Shown here piece after piece: positions 1-6,952 of a stretch of 15,929 bases of DNA (position 1 is its first letter; each line of letters begins with the position of its first letter). The stretch is from contig CAZFBR010000058.1 of assembly GCA_964517215.1 (NCBI GenBank), forward strand, positions 1 to 15,929. Reading direction: 5' to 3'. The DNA comes from CAZFBR01 sp035353495 [NCBI: uncultured bacterium] (GTDB lineage Bacteria > DAOPZR01). Position numbers and translations under genes: made by a program. The notes beneath the pieces were generated by a model, which saw only the letters and a program-made list of their open reading frames with translations, ran no database searches and was not told the DNA's origin.

Positions 1-144
1 CGCACCGACGGCAATAATGTCGATGTAGATCGGGAAATGGCGGGCTTCACCAAGAATGTGGTCCTGTACAATGCCCTGACCACGCGCGTCGGGGATATGT
101 TGAAAAACCTCAACGACGTGATCGCGGACGCGGGGAAGAGGTAA
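1..144 (+). CDS. flgB: FlgB, proximal rod protein, 3' end only
   Basis: Only the last 47 codons are present; the gene begins before the window. The reading frame starts at base 1 and stops with TAA at 142-144. The peptide contains DGNNVDVDREMA followed by a stretch with LYNALTTRVGDML. This is the conserved C-terminal helix of FlgB, where the family has a 'DGN-VD--rEMa-La-N-l-Yna' pattern. FlgB is one of the proximal rod subunits of the basal body, exported by the flagellar type III system and assembled on FliE and the MS ring. flgC follows after 3 bases, the usual flgB-flgC pairing. The identification rests on this short motif plus the neighbour, and is strong. Confidence 0.93.
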   Translation, partial: RTDGNNVDVDREMAGFTKNVVLYNALTTRVGDMLKNLNDVIADAGKR

Positions 145-147
145 GCC

Positions 148-600
148 ATGAGCCTGTTTAACACCTTCGACATCTGCGGTTCGGGGATGACGGCGGAGCG
201 CTTCCGGCTCGACATCATTTCCAACAATATCGCCAACGTCAACACCACGCACCGCACGGACGGCCAGGTCGGCCCGTACCGGCGCAAAATGGTCAATTTC
301 GCCCCGCGCGCCAATGACGGGGTGCAGTTTGTTCTGCCGCTCGATCGCCAGGCGCCCATTGAGGAACGCGCCCGTGGCGTGCGCGTGACCGGGGTGACCG
401 AGGACCGGTCGGATTTCCGTTTGGAATACGATCCGGGCAACCCCGACGCCAATGCCGAGGGGTATGTGGCCAAGCCCAACGTCAATGTGATGACGGAAAT
501 GGTGGATATGATCACCGCGTCGCGCGCCTACGAGGCGAATGCGACGGTGCTGCGCGAGGCGAAGAACATGATGCTCAAGGCGCTGCAGATCGGCAAGTGA
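148..600 (+). CDS. flgC: FlgC, flagellar basal-body rod protein
   Basis: A 150-residue protein, close to the usual FlgC length (about 135-150). FlgC is a rod subunit that polymerises between FlgB and the distal rod. The N-terminus has the rod/hook family signature: SNNIANVNTTHRT near residues 28-40, where helical packing of axial proteins occurs. A GPYRR segment and a VNFAP segment follow, as in FlgC of other bacteria. The C-terminus has YVAKPNVNVMTEMVDMI and then SRAYEANATVL, the conserved terminal helix. The ATG at 148 is preceded by GAGG at 137-140, and the gene lies 3 bases after flgB. A slightly longer 'HRTDGQVGP' stretch than usual separates the N-terminal signature from the beta region. 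Nothing else is unusual. Confidence 0.97.
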   Translation: MSLFNTFDICGSGMTAERFRLDIISNNIANVNTTHRTDGQVGPYRRKMVNFAPRANDGVQFVLPLDRQAPIEERARGVRVTGVTEDRSDFRLEYDPGNPDANAEGYVAKPNVNVMTEMVDMITASRAYEANATVLREAKNMMLKALQIGK

Positions 601-606
601 TGAACC

Positions 607-927
607 ATGGCCATTGACCGGATCAACCTGACCCCGCGCACGCAGCTGCCGCTGCCGACAGCTTCGTCAGCAGCGCCGGCGCCGGTGACGGCCAACAGCA
701 ACGAGATGGTGGGCTCGTTCAAGAACATGCTGGGCGAGCTGCTGGGCAGCACGGACGCCCTGCAGAAGCAGAGCCAGGAAATGACGCAGCAGCTGGCCAC
801 GGGCCAGATCACCAATGTGCATGACGTGATGATCGCGGCGGAAAAGGCGAAGACGGCCATGCAGTTAACGCTCGCCATCCGCGGCAAACTGCTGGAGGCG
901 TATCAGGCGCTGCAGCAGCTGCGGTAA
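607..927 (+). CDS. fliE: FliE, MS-ring/rod junction protein
   Basis: A 106-residue protein, the usual FliE size. FliE is the first exported component and joins the FliF ring to the FlgB rod. Residues 33-106 carry the FliE pattern: 'SFKNMLGELLG', then a helix with QLATGQITNVHDVMIAAEKA, then 'MQLTLAIRGKLLEAYQ'. The N-terminal 30 residues are Ala/Pro/Thr rich and look disordered. In many FliE proteins the C-terminus ends in a Met-rich 'YQEIMRM' type tail. Here it ends 'YQALQQLR', so the last contact segment is divergent. It starts 6 bases after flgC, with no strong Shine-Dalgarno, so translation is probably coupled. The next gene is 281 bases away, the first break in the run. Confidence 0.96.
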   Translation: MAIDRINLTPRTQLPLPTASSAAPAPVTANSNEMVGSFKNMLGELLGSTDALQKQSQEMTQQLATGQITNVHDVMIAAEKAKTAMQLTLAIRGKLLEAYQALQQLR

Positions 928-928
928 G

Positions 929-1073
929 GCGGCACGCCGCGGCACGCGGCAGCAGATGGCAGGACGTGCGGCTCCGGCCGGGAACCGGGGCAGCGCGGCA
1001 GGACCGCCGCACGGCGGGCAGGACAACTGAATCGGGCAGCGTCGGGCGGGTTCGGAACCGCACGGCGGTGCGT
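929..1073. other. Spacer after fliE with four short GC-rich inverted repeats
   Basis: The spacer between fliE and the small ORF at 1099 holds several short perfect inverted repeats. GCGGC (929-933) pairs with GCCGC (936-940). That GCCGC can instead pair with GCGGC at 946-950, giving two mutually exclusive stems. CCGCCG (1004-1009) pairs with CGGCGG (1012-1017), and ACCGC (1057-1061) with GCGGT (1065-1069). None is followed by a T run, so a classical intrinsic terminator is not evident. In sequence this GC rich some such stems occur by chance. No promoter motif was recognised. Confidence 0.35.
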
Positions 1074-1098
1074 ATTGCCAAAGCGTGGGGAGGGCACG

Positions 1099-1212
1099 AT
1101 GCGGCTGGCTGACGGCTGTTACTATGTGACGAATCCGGGTGGGGACTCTGCTGCATTCGACGGCAGAGGTCCCGCCCTTTCGCTGTTCCTGCTGGCGGGA
1201 GGCGCGCAATGA
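1099..1212 (+). CDS. Possible 37-residue small ORF coupled to fliF
   Basis: An ATG at 1099 follows GGGGAGGG (1087-1094), a good Shine-Dalgarno with about 6 bases from its GGAG core. The frame reads 37 codons, starts MRLADGCYYVTNP, and stops at TGA 1210-1212. This overlaps the fliF ATG (1209-1211) as ATGA. The C-terminal half is hydrophobic (ALSLFLLAGGA). Its third-codon-position GC is lower than in the neighbouring genes, which weakens the case for a conserved protein. It may be a leader ORF that delivers ribosomes to fliF and melts the stem-loop inside it, rather than an encoded functional peptide. I do not recognise the sequence. Confidence 0.4.
   Translation: MRLADGCYYVTNPGGDSAAFDGRGPALSLFLLAGGAQ
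1142..1173 (+). promoter_or_regulatory. Stem-loop just upstream of fliF ribosome-binding site
   Basis: GGGACTCTGC (1142-1151) pairs with GCAGA (1163-1167) and GTCCC (1169-1173). This gives ten base pairs with a single bulged G at 1168 and an 11-base loop. It ends 23 bases before the fliF Shine-Dalgarno (GGGAGG, 1197-1202) and lies wholly inside the small ORF that starts at 1099. Only three T residues follow, after a GCCC, so it is a poor intrinsic terminator. A role in RNA stability or in translational control of fliF is an inference. Confidence 0.45.
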
Positions 1213-2813
1213 ACGCCTACCTGCAGAAACTCAGGCAGCAATTCATGGCCATGTGGGGCGCCTTGTCGGCGAAGCAAAAGGCGATGTACCTGCTGGTGAT
1301 GCTGGGCTTTGTCGTCGGACTGGGCGGGATCATCGCCTGGTCGTCACGCCCGCAGTACGAGCCGCTGTGGGCCAACCTGTCGGCGGAGGATGCGGGGAAG
1401 ATCAAGAAGGAACTCGACGCCCAGGGGATCACTTACAAGCTCGAAGGCAATCAGATCCTGGTGCCGCAGCAGCAGGTGGCGGCGCTGCGCATGGACCTGA
1501 CCACCAACGGCGCCGCCCCGCGCAACGGGCTGCCCGGGTTCGAGAGCCTGAGCAGTTTCAATCCCATGCAGACGCAGGACGACAAGGAACGCGCCTACAA
1601 CCTGGCCCTCGGCGGCGAAATCGCCCGCTCGCTCAAGACGCTCGAGGGCGTGACCGATGCCACCGTGATCCTGACGATTCCCAAGGAGCGCATTTACCAG
1701 GAGGAACAGCAGCCGGTCAAGGCGGCGGTCAACCTGACGCTCAACAGCGAGCTGAAGGAAGCGCAGGTGCAGTCGATTGTCAAATTCGTTTCCGCGTCGG
1801 TGCCCGGGCTGAAACCGGAATTTGTCGAGGTGACCGACCAGCATGCCACCCCGCTGACCCCGGAAGCCGAGGACCCGACCAACCTGGCAGGGGTCAAGGA
1901 AAAGCAGCTGGCGCTGGAACGGGCCATTGTCAAGGGATATGAAAGCGGGCTCAAGGGCGCGCTGGCGTCAATGTTCGGGGCGGACAAGGTGACGGTGCGG
2001 GTCAATGTGCTGATGGACTTCGACCGGGTGGCCAAGGAAATCACCAACCTGACCAAGCCCGGATTCGACCAGCTGCTGGAATCGCAGCAGACCATGACGG
2101 AGAAGTTCACCGGGATGGGCTTCCGCCCGGGCGGCACCGCGGGCGTCGAATCCAATATCCCGGGCTACGAGGCCACGCAGAACCAGCCGGTGAACTACGA
2201 GAAGAACGAGGTGCGCACCAATTACCTGCACAATACCGAGCACACCACGCGGGAGCAGTCGCCGTACGTCAAGCGGCTGACGGCGATGGTCAACGTGGAC
2301 GGGACCTACACCCTCAAGCGCGACGAGCAGGGGAACGTCATCGAACGCACCTACGTCCCGCGCACGCCCGAGGAACTGGCCGCGCTGGAGCAGACGGTCA
2401 AGGCGGCGATCGGCTATGACGCGACCCGCGGCGACGTCATTTCGGTGACCAACATCACCGTCGACCGCACCGAGCAGGTGGCGGCGGAGGACGCGGCCCG
2501 GCGCAAGGAGCTGGAGCAGAAGCGGGTCACGATGCTGGTCTTCGCGGGGCTGGTGGTGGGGATCCTGCTCATCCTGCTCCTGGTCGAGCTCAAGACCTAC
2601 CTCGGGCTGCGCGACCAGAAGGCGCTGCGCGAGCGCGAACTGGCGATGCGCTCGGCAACCTCGACCATCTCGGAGAAGGGGATGGTCACCGAGCTGACCA
2701 TCGAGGAGAAGGAAAAGATGGAGCTGCGGCGGCGGGCGGAGAAGGCGGCGCACGACCAGCCGGAGATGGTGGCGAACCTGATCCGCACCTGGATGGCGGA
2801 AGAGGAACGGTAA
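1209..2813 (+). CDS. fliF: FliF, flagellar MS-ring protein
   Basis: A 534-residue protein, normal for FliF. It forms the inner-membrane MS ring on which the rod, C ring and export gate assemble. A short cytoplasmic N-terminus precedes a first membrane helix at about residues 26-46 (YLLVMLGFVVGLGGIIAW). The YscJ/FliF-type ring-building region follows, with PLWANLS, NGLPGFE and a QDDKERAYNLALGGEIARS segment, then a VTDQHATPL segment. The periplasmic collar region ends before a second membrane helix at about 438-461 (MLVFAGLVVGILLILLLVEL). The C-terminal tail DQPEMVANLIRTWMAEE is the conserved FliG-binding peptide. The ATG at 1209 has GGGAGG at 1197-1202, and it overlaps the stop of a possible leader ORF as ATGA. 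fliG starts 12 bases downstream. Confidence 0.98.
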   Translation: MNAYLQKLRQQFMAMWGALSAKQKAMYLLVMLGFVVGLGGIIAWSSRPQYEPLWANLSAEDAGKIKKELDAQGITYKLEGNQILVPQQQVAALRMDLTTNGAAPRNGLPGFESLSSFNPMQTQDDKERAYNLALGGEIARSLKTLEGVTDATVILTIPKERIYQEEQQPVKAAVNLTLNSELKEAQVQSIVKFVSASVPGLKPEFVEVTDQHATPLTPEAEDPTNLAGVKEKQLALERAIVKGYESGLKGALASMFGADKVTVRVNVLMDFDRVAKEITNLTKPGFDQLLESQQTMTEKFTGMGFRPGGTAGVESNIPGYEATQNQPVNYEKNEVRTNYLHNTEHTTREQSPYVKRLTAMVNVDGTYTLKRDEQGNVIERTYVPRTPEELAALEQTVKAAIGYDATRGDVISVTNITVDRTEQVAAEDAARRKELEQKRVTMLVFAGLVVGILLILLLVELKTYLGLRDQKALRERELAMRSATSTISEKGMVTELTIEEKEKMELRRRAEKAAHDQPEMVANLIRTWMAEEER

Positions 2814-2825
2814 GGGGGAACGATC

Positions 2826-3839
2826 GTGGCCGAAGGACAACGCAAGCTGCCGGGGCGCATGAAGGCGGCCGTGCTGCTGGTGACGCTCGGGCCGGAACTG
2901 GCGGGCGACATTTTCAAGCACCTCAACGAGCGGGAGATCGAGGATCTGACCCTCGAGATCGCGCGGCTGGACAAGGTGGACAGCGCGGTCAAGGACCAGG
3001 TGCTCGAGGAATTCCACGAGATGCTCATGGCGCACGAGTTCATCACCTCGGGCGGCATCGACTACGCGCGCTCAGTGCTGGAAAAGGCGCTCGGCCCCGG
3101 GCGGGCGATGGAGATCATCAACGGCCTGACCTCGTCGCTGCAGGTCAAGCCGTTCGACTTCGTGCGCAAGGCGGACCCGGCGCACCTGCTGAACTTCATC
3201 CAGAACGAGTACCCGCAGACCATTGCGCTGATCCTGTCGTATCTCGACGCCAACCAGGCGGCGCAGATCATTCCCAAGCTACCGGTGGACATCCAGGCGG
3301 ACGTGGCCAAGCGCATCGCGCAGATGGACCGCACCTCGCCCGACGTGCTGCGCGAGGTCGAGCGCGTGCTCGAGCGCAAGCTGTCGGCGCTGGTCAGCGA
3401 GGAGTACACGTCGACCGGCGGCATCCAGGCGATTGTCGACATCCTCAACCAGGTGGACCGCGGCACGGAAAAGTCGATCCTCGAGAACCTCGAGGAGGAC
3501 GATCCCGACCTGGCGGAGGAGATCAAGAAGCGCATGTTCGTCTTCGAGGACATCACCCTGCTCGACGACCGCGCGGTGCAGCAGGTGCTGCGCGAGGTGG
3601 ACAGCAAGGAGCTGGCACTGGCGCTCAAGTCGGTCGAGGACCGCGTGCGCGAGAAGGTGTTCAACAACATGTCCAAGCGCGCGGCGTCAATGCTGCAGGA
3701 GGACATGGAGTTCATGGGCCCGGTGCGCCTGCGCGACGTCGAGGACGCCCAGCAGCGCATCGTGAACATCATCCGCCGCCTCGAGGAAGCGGGCGAGATC
3801 ATCATCGCGCGCGGCGGCGAGGAGCAGCTCGTTGTCTGA
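2826..3839 (+). CDS. fliG: FliG, flagellar motor switch/rotor protein
   Basis: A 337-residue, full-length FliG with a GTG start preceded by a GGGGGA tract. FliG sits on the FliF C-terminus in the cytoplasmic C ring and interacts with the stator to make torque. The N-terminal domain (1-100) has GRMKAAVLLVTLGPE. The middle domain has NEYPQTIALILSYL, where the family usually has EHPQT, so the His is Tyr here. The hinge MFVFEDI is intact at about 239-245. The C-terminal torque domain keeps Lys268, Arg285, Glu292, Asp293 and Arg301. By hand alignment these correspond to E. coli K264, R281, D288, D289 and R297, with D288 conservatively changed to Glu. The 3' end overlaps fliH by 8 bases. A divergent copy of this C-terminal domain occurs at 6015-6434. 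Confidence 0.98.
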   Translation: MAEGQRKLPGRMKAAVLLVTLGPELAGDIFKHLNEREIEDLTLEIARLDKVDSAVKDQVLEEFHEMLMAHEFITSGGIDYARSVLEKALGPGRAMEIINGLTSSLQVKPFDFVRKADPAHLLNFIQNEYPQTIALILSYLDANQAAQIIPKLPVDIQADVAKRIAQMDRTSPDVLREVERVLERKLSALVSEEYTSTGGIQAIVDILNQVDRGTEKSILENLEEDDPDLAEEIKKRMFVFEDITLLDDRAVQQVLREVDSKELALALKSVEDRVREKVFNNMSKRAASMLQEDMEFMGPVRLRDVEDAQQRIVNIIRRLEEAGEIIIARGGEEQLVV

Positions 3840-4665
3840 CCAGAAGGTGTTCAAGCGGACCGAGGTCGTGGTCGACCGCCTGGTGGTGCTCAGCGTCGCC
3901 GGCTGCTGCGACGGCGGGCGGGCCGACGACGGCCTGCTGCGCGAGGAACGGCTGACGCGCCTGGAACAGGAAGTGAGCGAAGGGCGGGCGGCGCTGGCGC
4001 GCGAGCGGGCGCAGCAGCAGGCGGCGCTGGCGCACGAGCGCGAGCAGGCGCTGGCCGCGGCGCGCACCGAGGGGGACACGCTGAAGCGGGCCGCCCAGGC
4101 GTCGGCGGAGGGGATCCGCGCCGCGGCGGAGCAGGCGGGCCGGGCGGCGGGGGAAGCGGCGGGCCGGGCCGCGGTGGCGGAACGTTTGCGCGGGGTGCTG
4201 GACGCGCTGGACGGCCTGCTGGCCCGGGCGGAGGCGCAGCGCGCGGCGCAGCTGGCGGCGGCCGCCGACGATATCATCCGCCTGGCGGTGGAGGTGGCGC
4301 GCAAGGTGGCGCGCGATGCGGTGGCAATCGACCGCGAGGCGGTGGTGCGCAACCTGACCGCCGCGCTCGACCGGGCGCGCGGCCAGTCGCTGGCGCGGGT
4401 GCGGGTCAGCCCGGCGGATTACGAGATGCTGTCGGTCGAACTGGGCGAACGCATGCCCGAGCTGCGGACCGCGAACGTCGCGCTGATCGCCGACCCGGAG
4501 ATTGAGGACGGCGGGGCGATTGTCGAAACGGAATTCGGCAGCATCGACGCGACCCTGGCGGGCCAGCTGGCGGTGCTGGAGAACTCGCTGCTGGCGGCGG
4601 CCGCGGCCGAACCGGCCGGCGCGCCGGCCGAGTCCGCCCCGGCGGGCGCGGGAGCGAAGGCATGA
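3832..4665 (+). CDS. fliH: FliH, negative regulator/stator of the export ATPase
   Basis: A 277-residue FliH. It dimerises along a long coiled coil, binds FliI and links the ATPase to the C ring. I chose the TTG start at 3832 because GAGGAG (3819-3824) lies 7 bases upstream; it overlaps the fliG stop. Residues 30-120 are Ala/Glu/Arg-rich coiled coil. They include the GxxxG repeat typical of FliH at 103-111 (GRAAGEAAG), preceded by further small-residue repeats. The C-terminal domain keeps the family pattern IADPEIEDGGAIVETEFGS, followed by LAGQLAVLENSL. The last 20 residues are an Ala/Pro/Gly tail. An N-terminal CC pair in 'VAGCCDGG' is unusual. The stop TGA overlaps a 14-codon ORF that bridges to fliI. 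Confidence 0.94.
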   Translation: MSDQKVFKRTEVVVDRLVVLSVAGCCDGGRADDGLLREERLTRLEQEVSEGRAALARERAQQQAALAHEREQALAAARTEGDTLKRAAQASAEGIRAAAEQAGRAAGEAAGRAAVAERLRGVLDALDGLLARAEAQRAAQLAAAADDIIRLAVEVARKVARDAVAIDREAVVRNLTAALDRARGQSLARVRVSPADYEMLSVELGERMPELRTANVALIADPEIEDGGAIVETEFGSIDATLAGQLAVLENSLLAAAAAEPAGAPAESAPAGAGAKA

Positions 4666-4706
4666 AGCCGGGCGGCAGCTGCCGGCGCGACGGCGGCCGG
4701 TTATGA
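4662..4706 (+). CDS. Possible 14-codon coupling mini-ORF between fliH and fliI
   Basis: The ATG at 4662-4664 overlaps the fliH stop (TGA 4663-4665) as ATGA. The frame reads MKPGGSCRRDGGRL and stops at TGA 4704-4706, which overlaps the fliI ATG (4703-4705), again as ATGA. The 37-base gap between fliH and fliI is thus exactly spanned by an ORF overlapping both neighbours. fliI has no clear Shine-Dalgarno of its own, so reinitiation could carry ribosomes across. The peptide itself is unlikely to matter. Chance occurrence cannot be ruled out for so short an ORF. Confidence 0.35.
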   Translation: MKPGGSCRRDGGRL

Positions 4707-6013
4707 GCACGATGGGTCGGCTGGCGGCGGCGCTGGCGGATGCCGATCCGATCCGGGTCAACGGCCGGATCAAGGAAGTGGTCGGCCTGGTGGTGGTCTC
4801 GCAGGGGCCGCCGGTCGCCTACGGCGAGCTGTGCCATATCCAGCGCGGGCCGGGCCTGCCGCCGGTGCGGGCCGAGGTGGTCGGCTTCGACGGCGGGCTG
4901 GTCAAGCTGATGCCGATCGATGATGTCGCCGGGCTGCGCCCCGGCCTGGAAGTGGTGGCGACCGGCGCGCCGCTGACGGTGCCGGTGGGCGAGGGGCTGC
5001 TTGGGCGGGTGCTCGATGCGGTGGGCGAGCCGCTCGACGGCAAGCCGCTGCCGCCCGGGCTGAAGTTCCGCCCGGTGATGGCAGCGCCGCCCAACGCCCT
5101 GACCCGGACGCGGATCTCCCAGCCGCTCGGGCTGGGGATCCGCGCCATCGACGGGCCGCTGACGGTCGGGCGCGGCCAGCGCGTGGGCGTGTTCTCGGGG
5201 AGCGGCGTGGGCAAGAGCACGGTGATGGGAATGATCGCGCGTTATACCGAGGCGGATATCAACGTGATCGGGCTGGTGGGCGAGCGCGGGCGCGAGGTGC
5301 GCGAATTCATCGAACGCGATCTCGGCGAGGAAGGGCTGAAACGCTCGGTGGTGGTGGTGGCGACGGGCGACCAGCGTCCGCTGCTCCGCCTGCGCGCCTC
5401 ATTCACGGCGACCACTATCGCGGAATATTTCCGCGACCGCGGCAAGGATGTGCTGCTCATGGTCGATTCGATTACCCGCTTTGCGCGGGCGCAGCGCGAG
5501 GTCGGCCAGACGGTGGGGGAGCCACCCTCGACCCGGGGCTATACCCCGTCGGTCTTCGCCATCCTGCCCGTGCTGCTCGAGCGCACCGGCACGGCGGCGA
5601 AGGGGAGCATCACCGCGCTCTATACGGTCCTGGTCGAGGCGGACGACATGAACGAGCCGGTGGCGGACACGGTGCGCGGCATTCTCGACGGGCATATCGT
5701 GCTGTCGCGCGACCTGGCCAATCGCGGGCATTATCCCGCGGTCGATGTGCTGGGCAGCGTCAGCCGCTGCATGCCGGAGATCACCCCGGCGGAGCAGCGC
5801 GCCGCGGCGCGCAAGCTGCAGCGCACGATTGCGGTCTACCGGGACGCGGAGGACCTGATCAATATCGGCGCGTACGTCGCGGGGAGCAGCCCCGACATTG
5901 ATTACGCGATCAGGAAGAAGCCGATGATCGACGCCTACCTGCAGCAGGGGATCACGGAGTCGGTGCCGCTGGCCGACAGCGTGACGCAGCTGCAGACGCT
6001 GATGGCGGACTGA
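4703..6013 (+). CDS. fliI: FliI, flagellar type III export ATPase
   Basis: A 436-residue protein (family about 435-460) that hydrolyses ATP at the base of the export gate to help unfold and deliver flagellar substrates. An open frame continues upstream to 4502, but that part overlaps fliH and is Arg/Pro-rich nonsense. The ATG at 4703, giving MSTMGRLAAALADADPI, matches the family start. The Walker A loop GSGVGKST is at 166-173 and the catalytic-glutamate segment GERGREV at 193-199 (Glu194). The Walker B strand VLLMVDS is at about 250-256 (Asp255). TRFARAQREVG and GEPPSTRGYTPSVFAILP follow, both diagnostic of the FliI/YscN ATPases rather than F1 subunits. No strong Shine-Dalgarno is seen. The next gene starts 1 base after the stop. 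Confidence 0.98.
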   Translation: MSTMGRLAAALADADPIRVNGRIKEVVGLVVVSQGPPVAYGELCHIQRGPGLPPVRAEVVGFDGGLVKLMPIDDVAGLRPGLEVVATGAPLTVPVGEGLLGRVLDAVGEPLDGKPLPPGLKFRPVMAAPPNALTRTRISQPLGLGIRAIDGPLTVGRGQRVGVFSGSGVGKSTVMGMIARYTEADINVIGLVGERGREVREFIERDLGEEGLKRSVVVVATGDQRPLLRLRASFTATTIAEYFRDRGKDVLLMVDSITRFARAQREVGQTVGEPPSTRGYTPSVFAILPVLLERTGTAAKGSITALYTVLVEADDMNEPVADTVRGILDGHIVLSRDLANRGHYPAVDVLGSVSRCMPEITPAEQRAAARKLQRTIAVYRDAEDLINIGAYVAGSSPDIDYAIRKKPMIDAYLQQGITESVPLADSVTQLQTLMAD

Positions 6014-6014
6014 C

Positions 6015-6434
6015 ATGGGCTCCGCGCTCCGCCTGACCCCGCCGGCCCGCCAGCGCTGCGGTTCATGCTGCGCGGAGGAGCTGGTCGCGGTCGAGGTGCC
6101 GGCGTGGCCGGCGGCGGGAAGTTATGAGGTGACGGTGGACGACCTGATCCATGTTGATGCGGCCACCGTGCAGCGGGTGATGCGGGCGCTGGCGCCCGGG
6201 GATGTGGCGCTGGTGGTCAAGCTGGCGGGTGATGAGGCGCGGGCGATCATGTTCCGCGCGCTCGACCAGCGGGCGGCGGTCAAGGTGCTGGCCGCCTACG
6301 CCCGGCTGGGCCGGGTCGAACTGGCGGCGGTGCTGGCGGCGCATCAGCGGCTGCTGACCCTGCTGCGCACGCACTATGAACGGGGTGCGGCGACCATCGC
6401 CTGGCCCGAACCCGACGTCCGGCTGGTCTGGTAG
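6015..6434 (+). CDS. Stand-alone FliG C-terminal-domain-like protein
   Basis: This is a 139-residue protein sitting where most operons go directly from fliI to fliJ (1 and 2 bases from its neighbours). Residues 42-132 align without a gap to the last ~90 residues of the FliG encoded at 2826. I count about 27 identities by hand, including VQRVMR versus VQQVLR, the KL/KS lysine, QRAA versus KRAA, the LGRVEL versus MGPVRL turn, and AHQRL versus AQQRI. It is therefore a homologue of the FliG torque domain without the N-terminal, middle or MFVF hinge parts. Of the E. coli torque charges, K264 (Lys69) and R281 (Arg86) are kept. D288 and D289 are Ala93 and Ala94, and R297 is Glu102. The N-terminal 40 residues hold a Cys cluster (RCGSCC) and match nothing I know. 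Function is unknown: a FliG competitor, a C-ring or FliF accessory, or an export-apparatus adaptor. No Shine-Dalgarno is evident, so the start is uncertain. Confidence 0.8.
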   Translation: MGSALRLTPPARQRCGSCCAEELVAVEVPAWPAAGSYEVTVDDLIHVDAATVQRVMRALAPGDVALVVKLAGDEARAIMFRALDQRAAVKVLAAYARLGRVELAAVLAAHQRLLTLLRTHYERGAATIAWPEPDVRLVW

Positions 6435-6436
6435 CG

Positions 6437-6952
6437 ATGGGTTTCACCTTCAAGCTGCAGCGGGTGCTCGATCTGCGGCTGCAGGAAGAGGAGGCGAAGA
6501 AGAATGAACTGGCAATGGCGGAACATACCTGGCGGCAGGAAACGGCCAAGCACGAAGCACTGAGCGCGGCCAAGCGGTCGCTGCAGGAGGAATTCCGCGG
6601 GCGGGCGGGTGCGGTATTCGTCATCGCCGAACTGGTGGCGTTCCAGCAGTATCAGCAGCGGCTTGAACGCGAGATCAGCGCGCAGGCGCAGCAGGTGGCG
6701 CAGGCGCGGGCGGTGGCCGATGCGCGGCGGGCGGAACTGCTGGAAGCGGCGAAAAAGCGCAAGGCGCTGGAAAAGCTGAAGGACCGGCGGGCAGCGCAGT
6801 TCAAGGCGGCCGAGGAAAAGGCCGAGCAGAACGACATCGACGACCAGGGCATGCTGGTGTTCATGCGGCAGCGGTCGCAACAGGATGTGCGGGAAATGGC
6901 CTGCGACACTGAGGCGCAGGTCTGGTGGGGCGGGGCGGCGTATGAACAATAG
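6437..6952 (+). CDS. fliJ: FliJ, export chaperone/ATPase stalk
   Basis: A 171-residue, almost entirely helical, Lys/Glu/Arg/Gln-rich protein. FliJ is an antiparallel coiled coil that inserts into the FliI hexamer, activates it and couples it to FlhA. The N-terminus (FTFKLQRVLDLRLQEEE) is the classical FliJ opening. The second helix ends ALEKLKDRRAAQFKAAEEK, the typical C-terminal coil followed by an acidic 'QNDIDD'. About 30 further residues (from roughly 140) extend past the usual end and include an odd VWWGG. The low sequence conservation of FliJ makes position after fliI important evidence. Its 3' end overlaps the next gene by 11 bases. Confidence 0.9.
   Translation: MGFTFKLQRVLDLRLQEEEAKKNELAMAEHTWRQETAKHEALSAAKRSLQEEFRGRAGAVFVIAELVAFQQYQQRLEREISAQAQQVAQARAVADARRAELLEAAKKRKALEKLKDRRAAQFKAAEEKAEQNDIDDQGMLVFMRQRSQQDVREMACDTEAQVWWGGAAYEQ

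Noticed and set aside
928-1208. Sigma-54 promoter before fliF
   Set aside because: TGGCAGG near 957 resembles a -24 element, but GC is not at the required 10-base distance from GG.
1139-1942. A 267-codon plus-strand frame overlapping fliF
   Set aside because: It runs out of frame through well-conserved fliF, and its composition (Arg/Gly/Ala/Gln) is that of a shadow.
4502-4702. Upstream extension of FliI by 67 residues
   Set aside because: It overlaps fliH and is Arg/Pro-rich without FliI similarity; conserved FliI sequence begins after the ATG at 4703.
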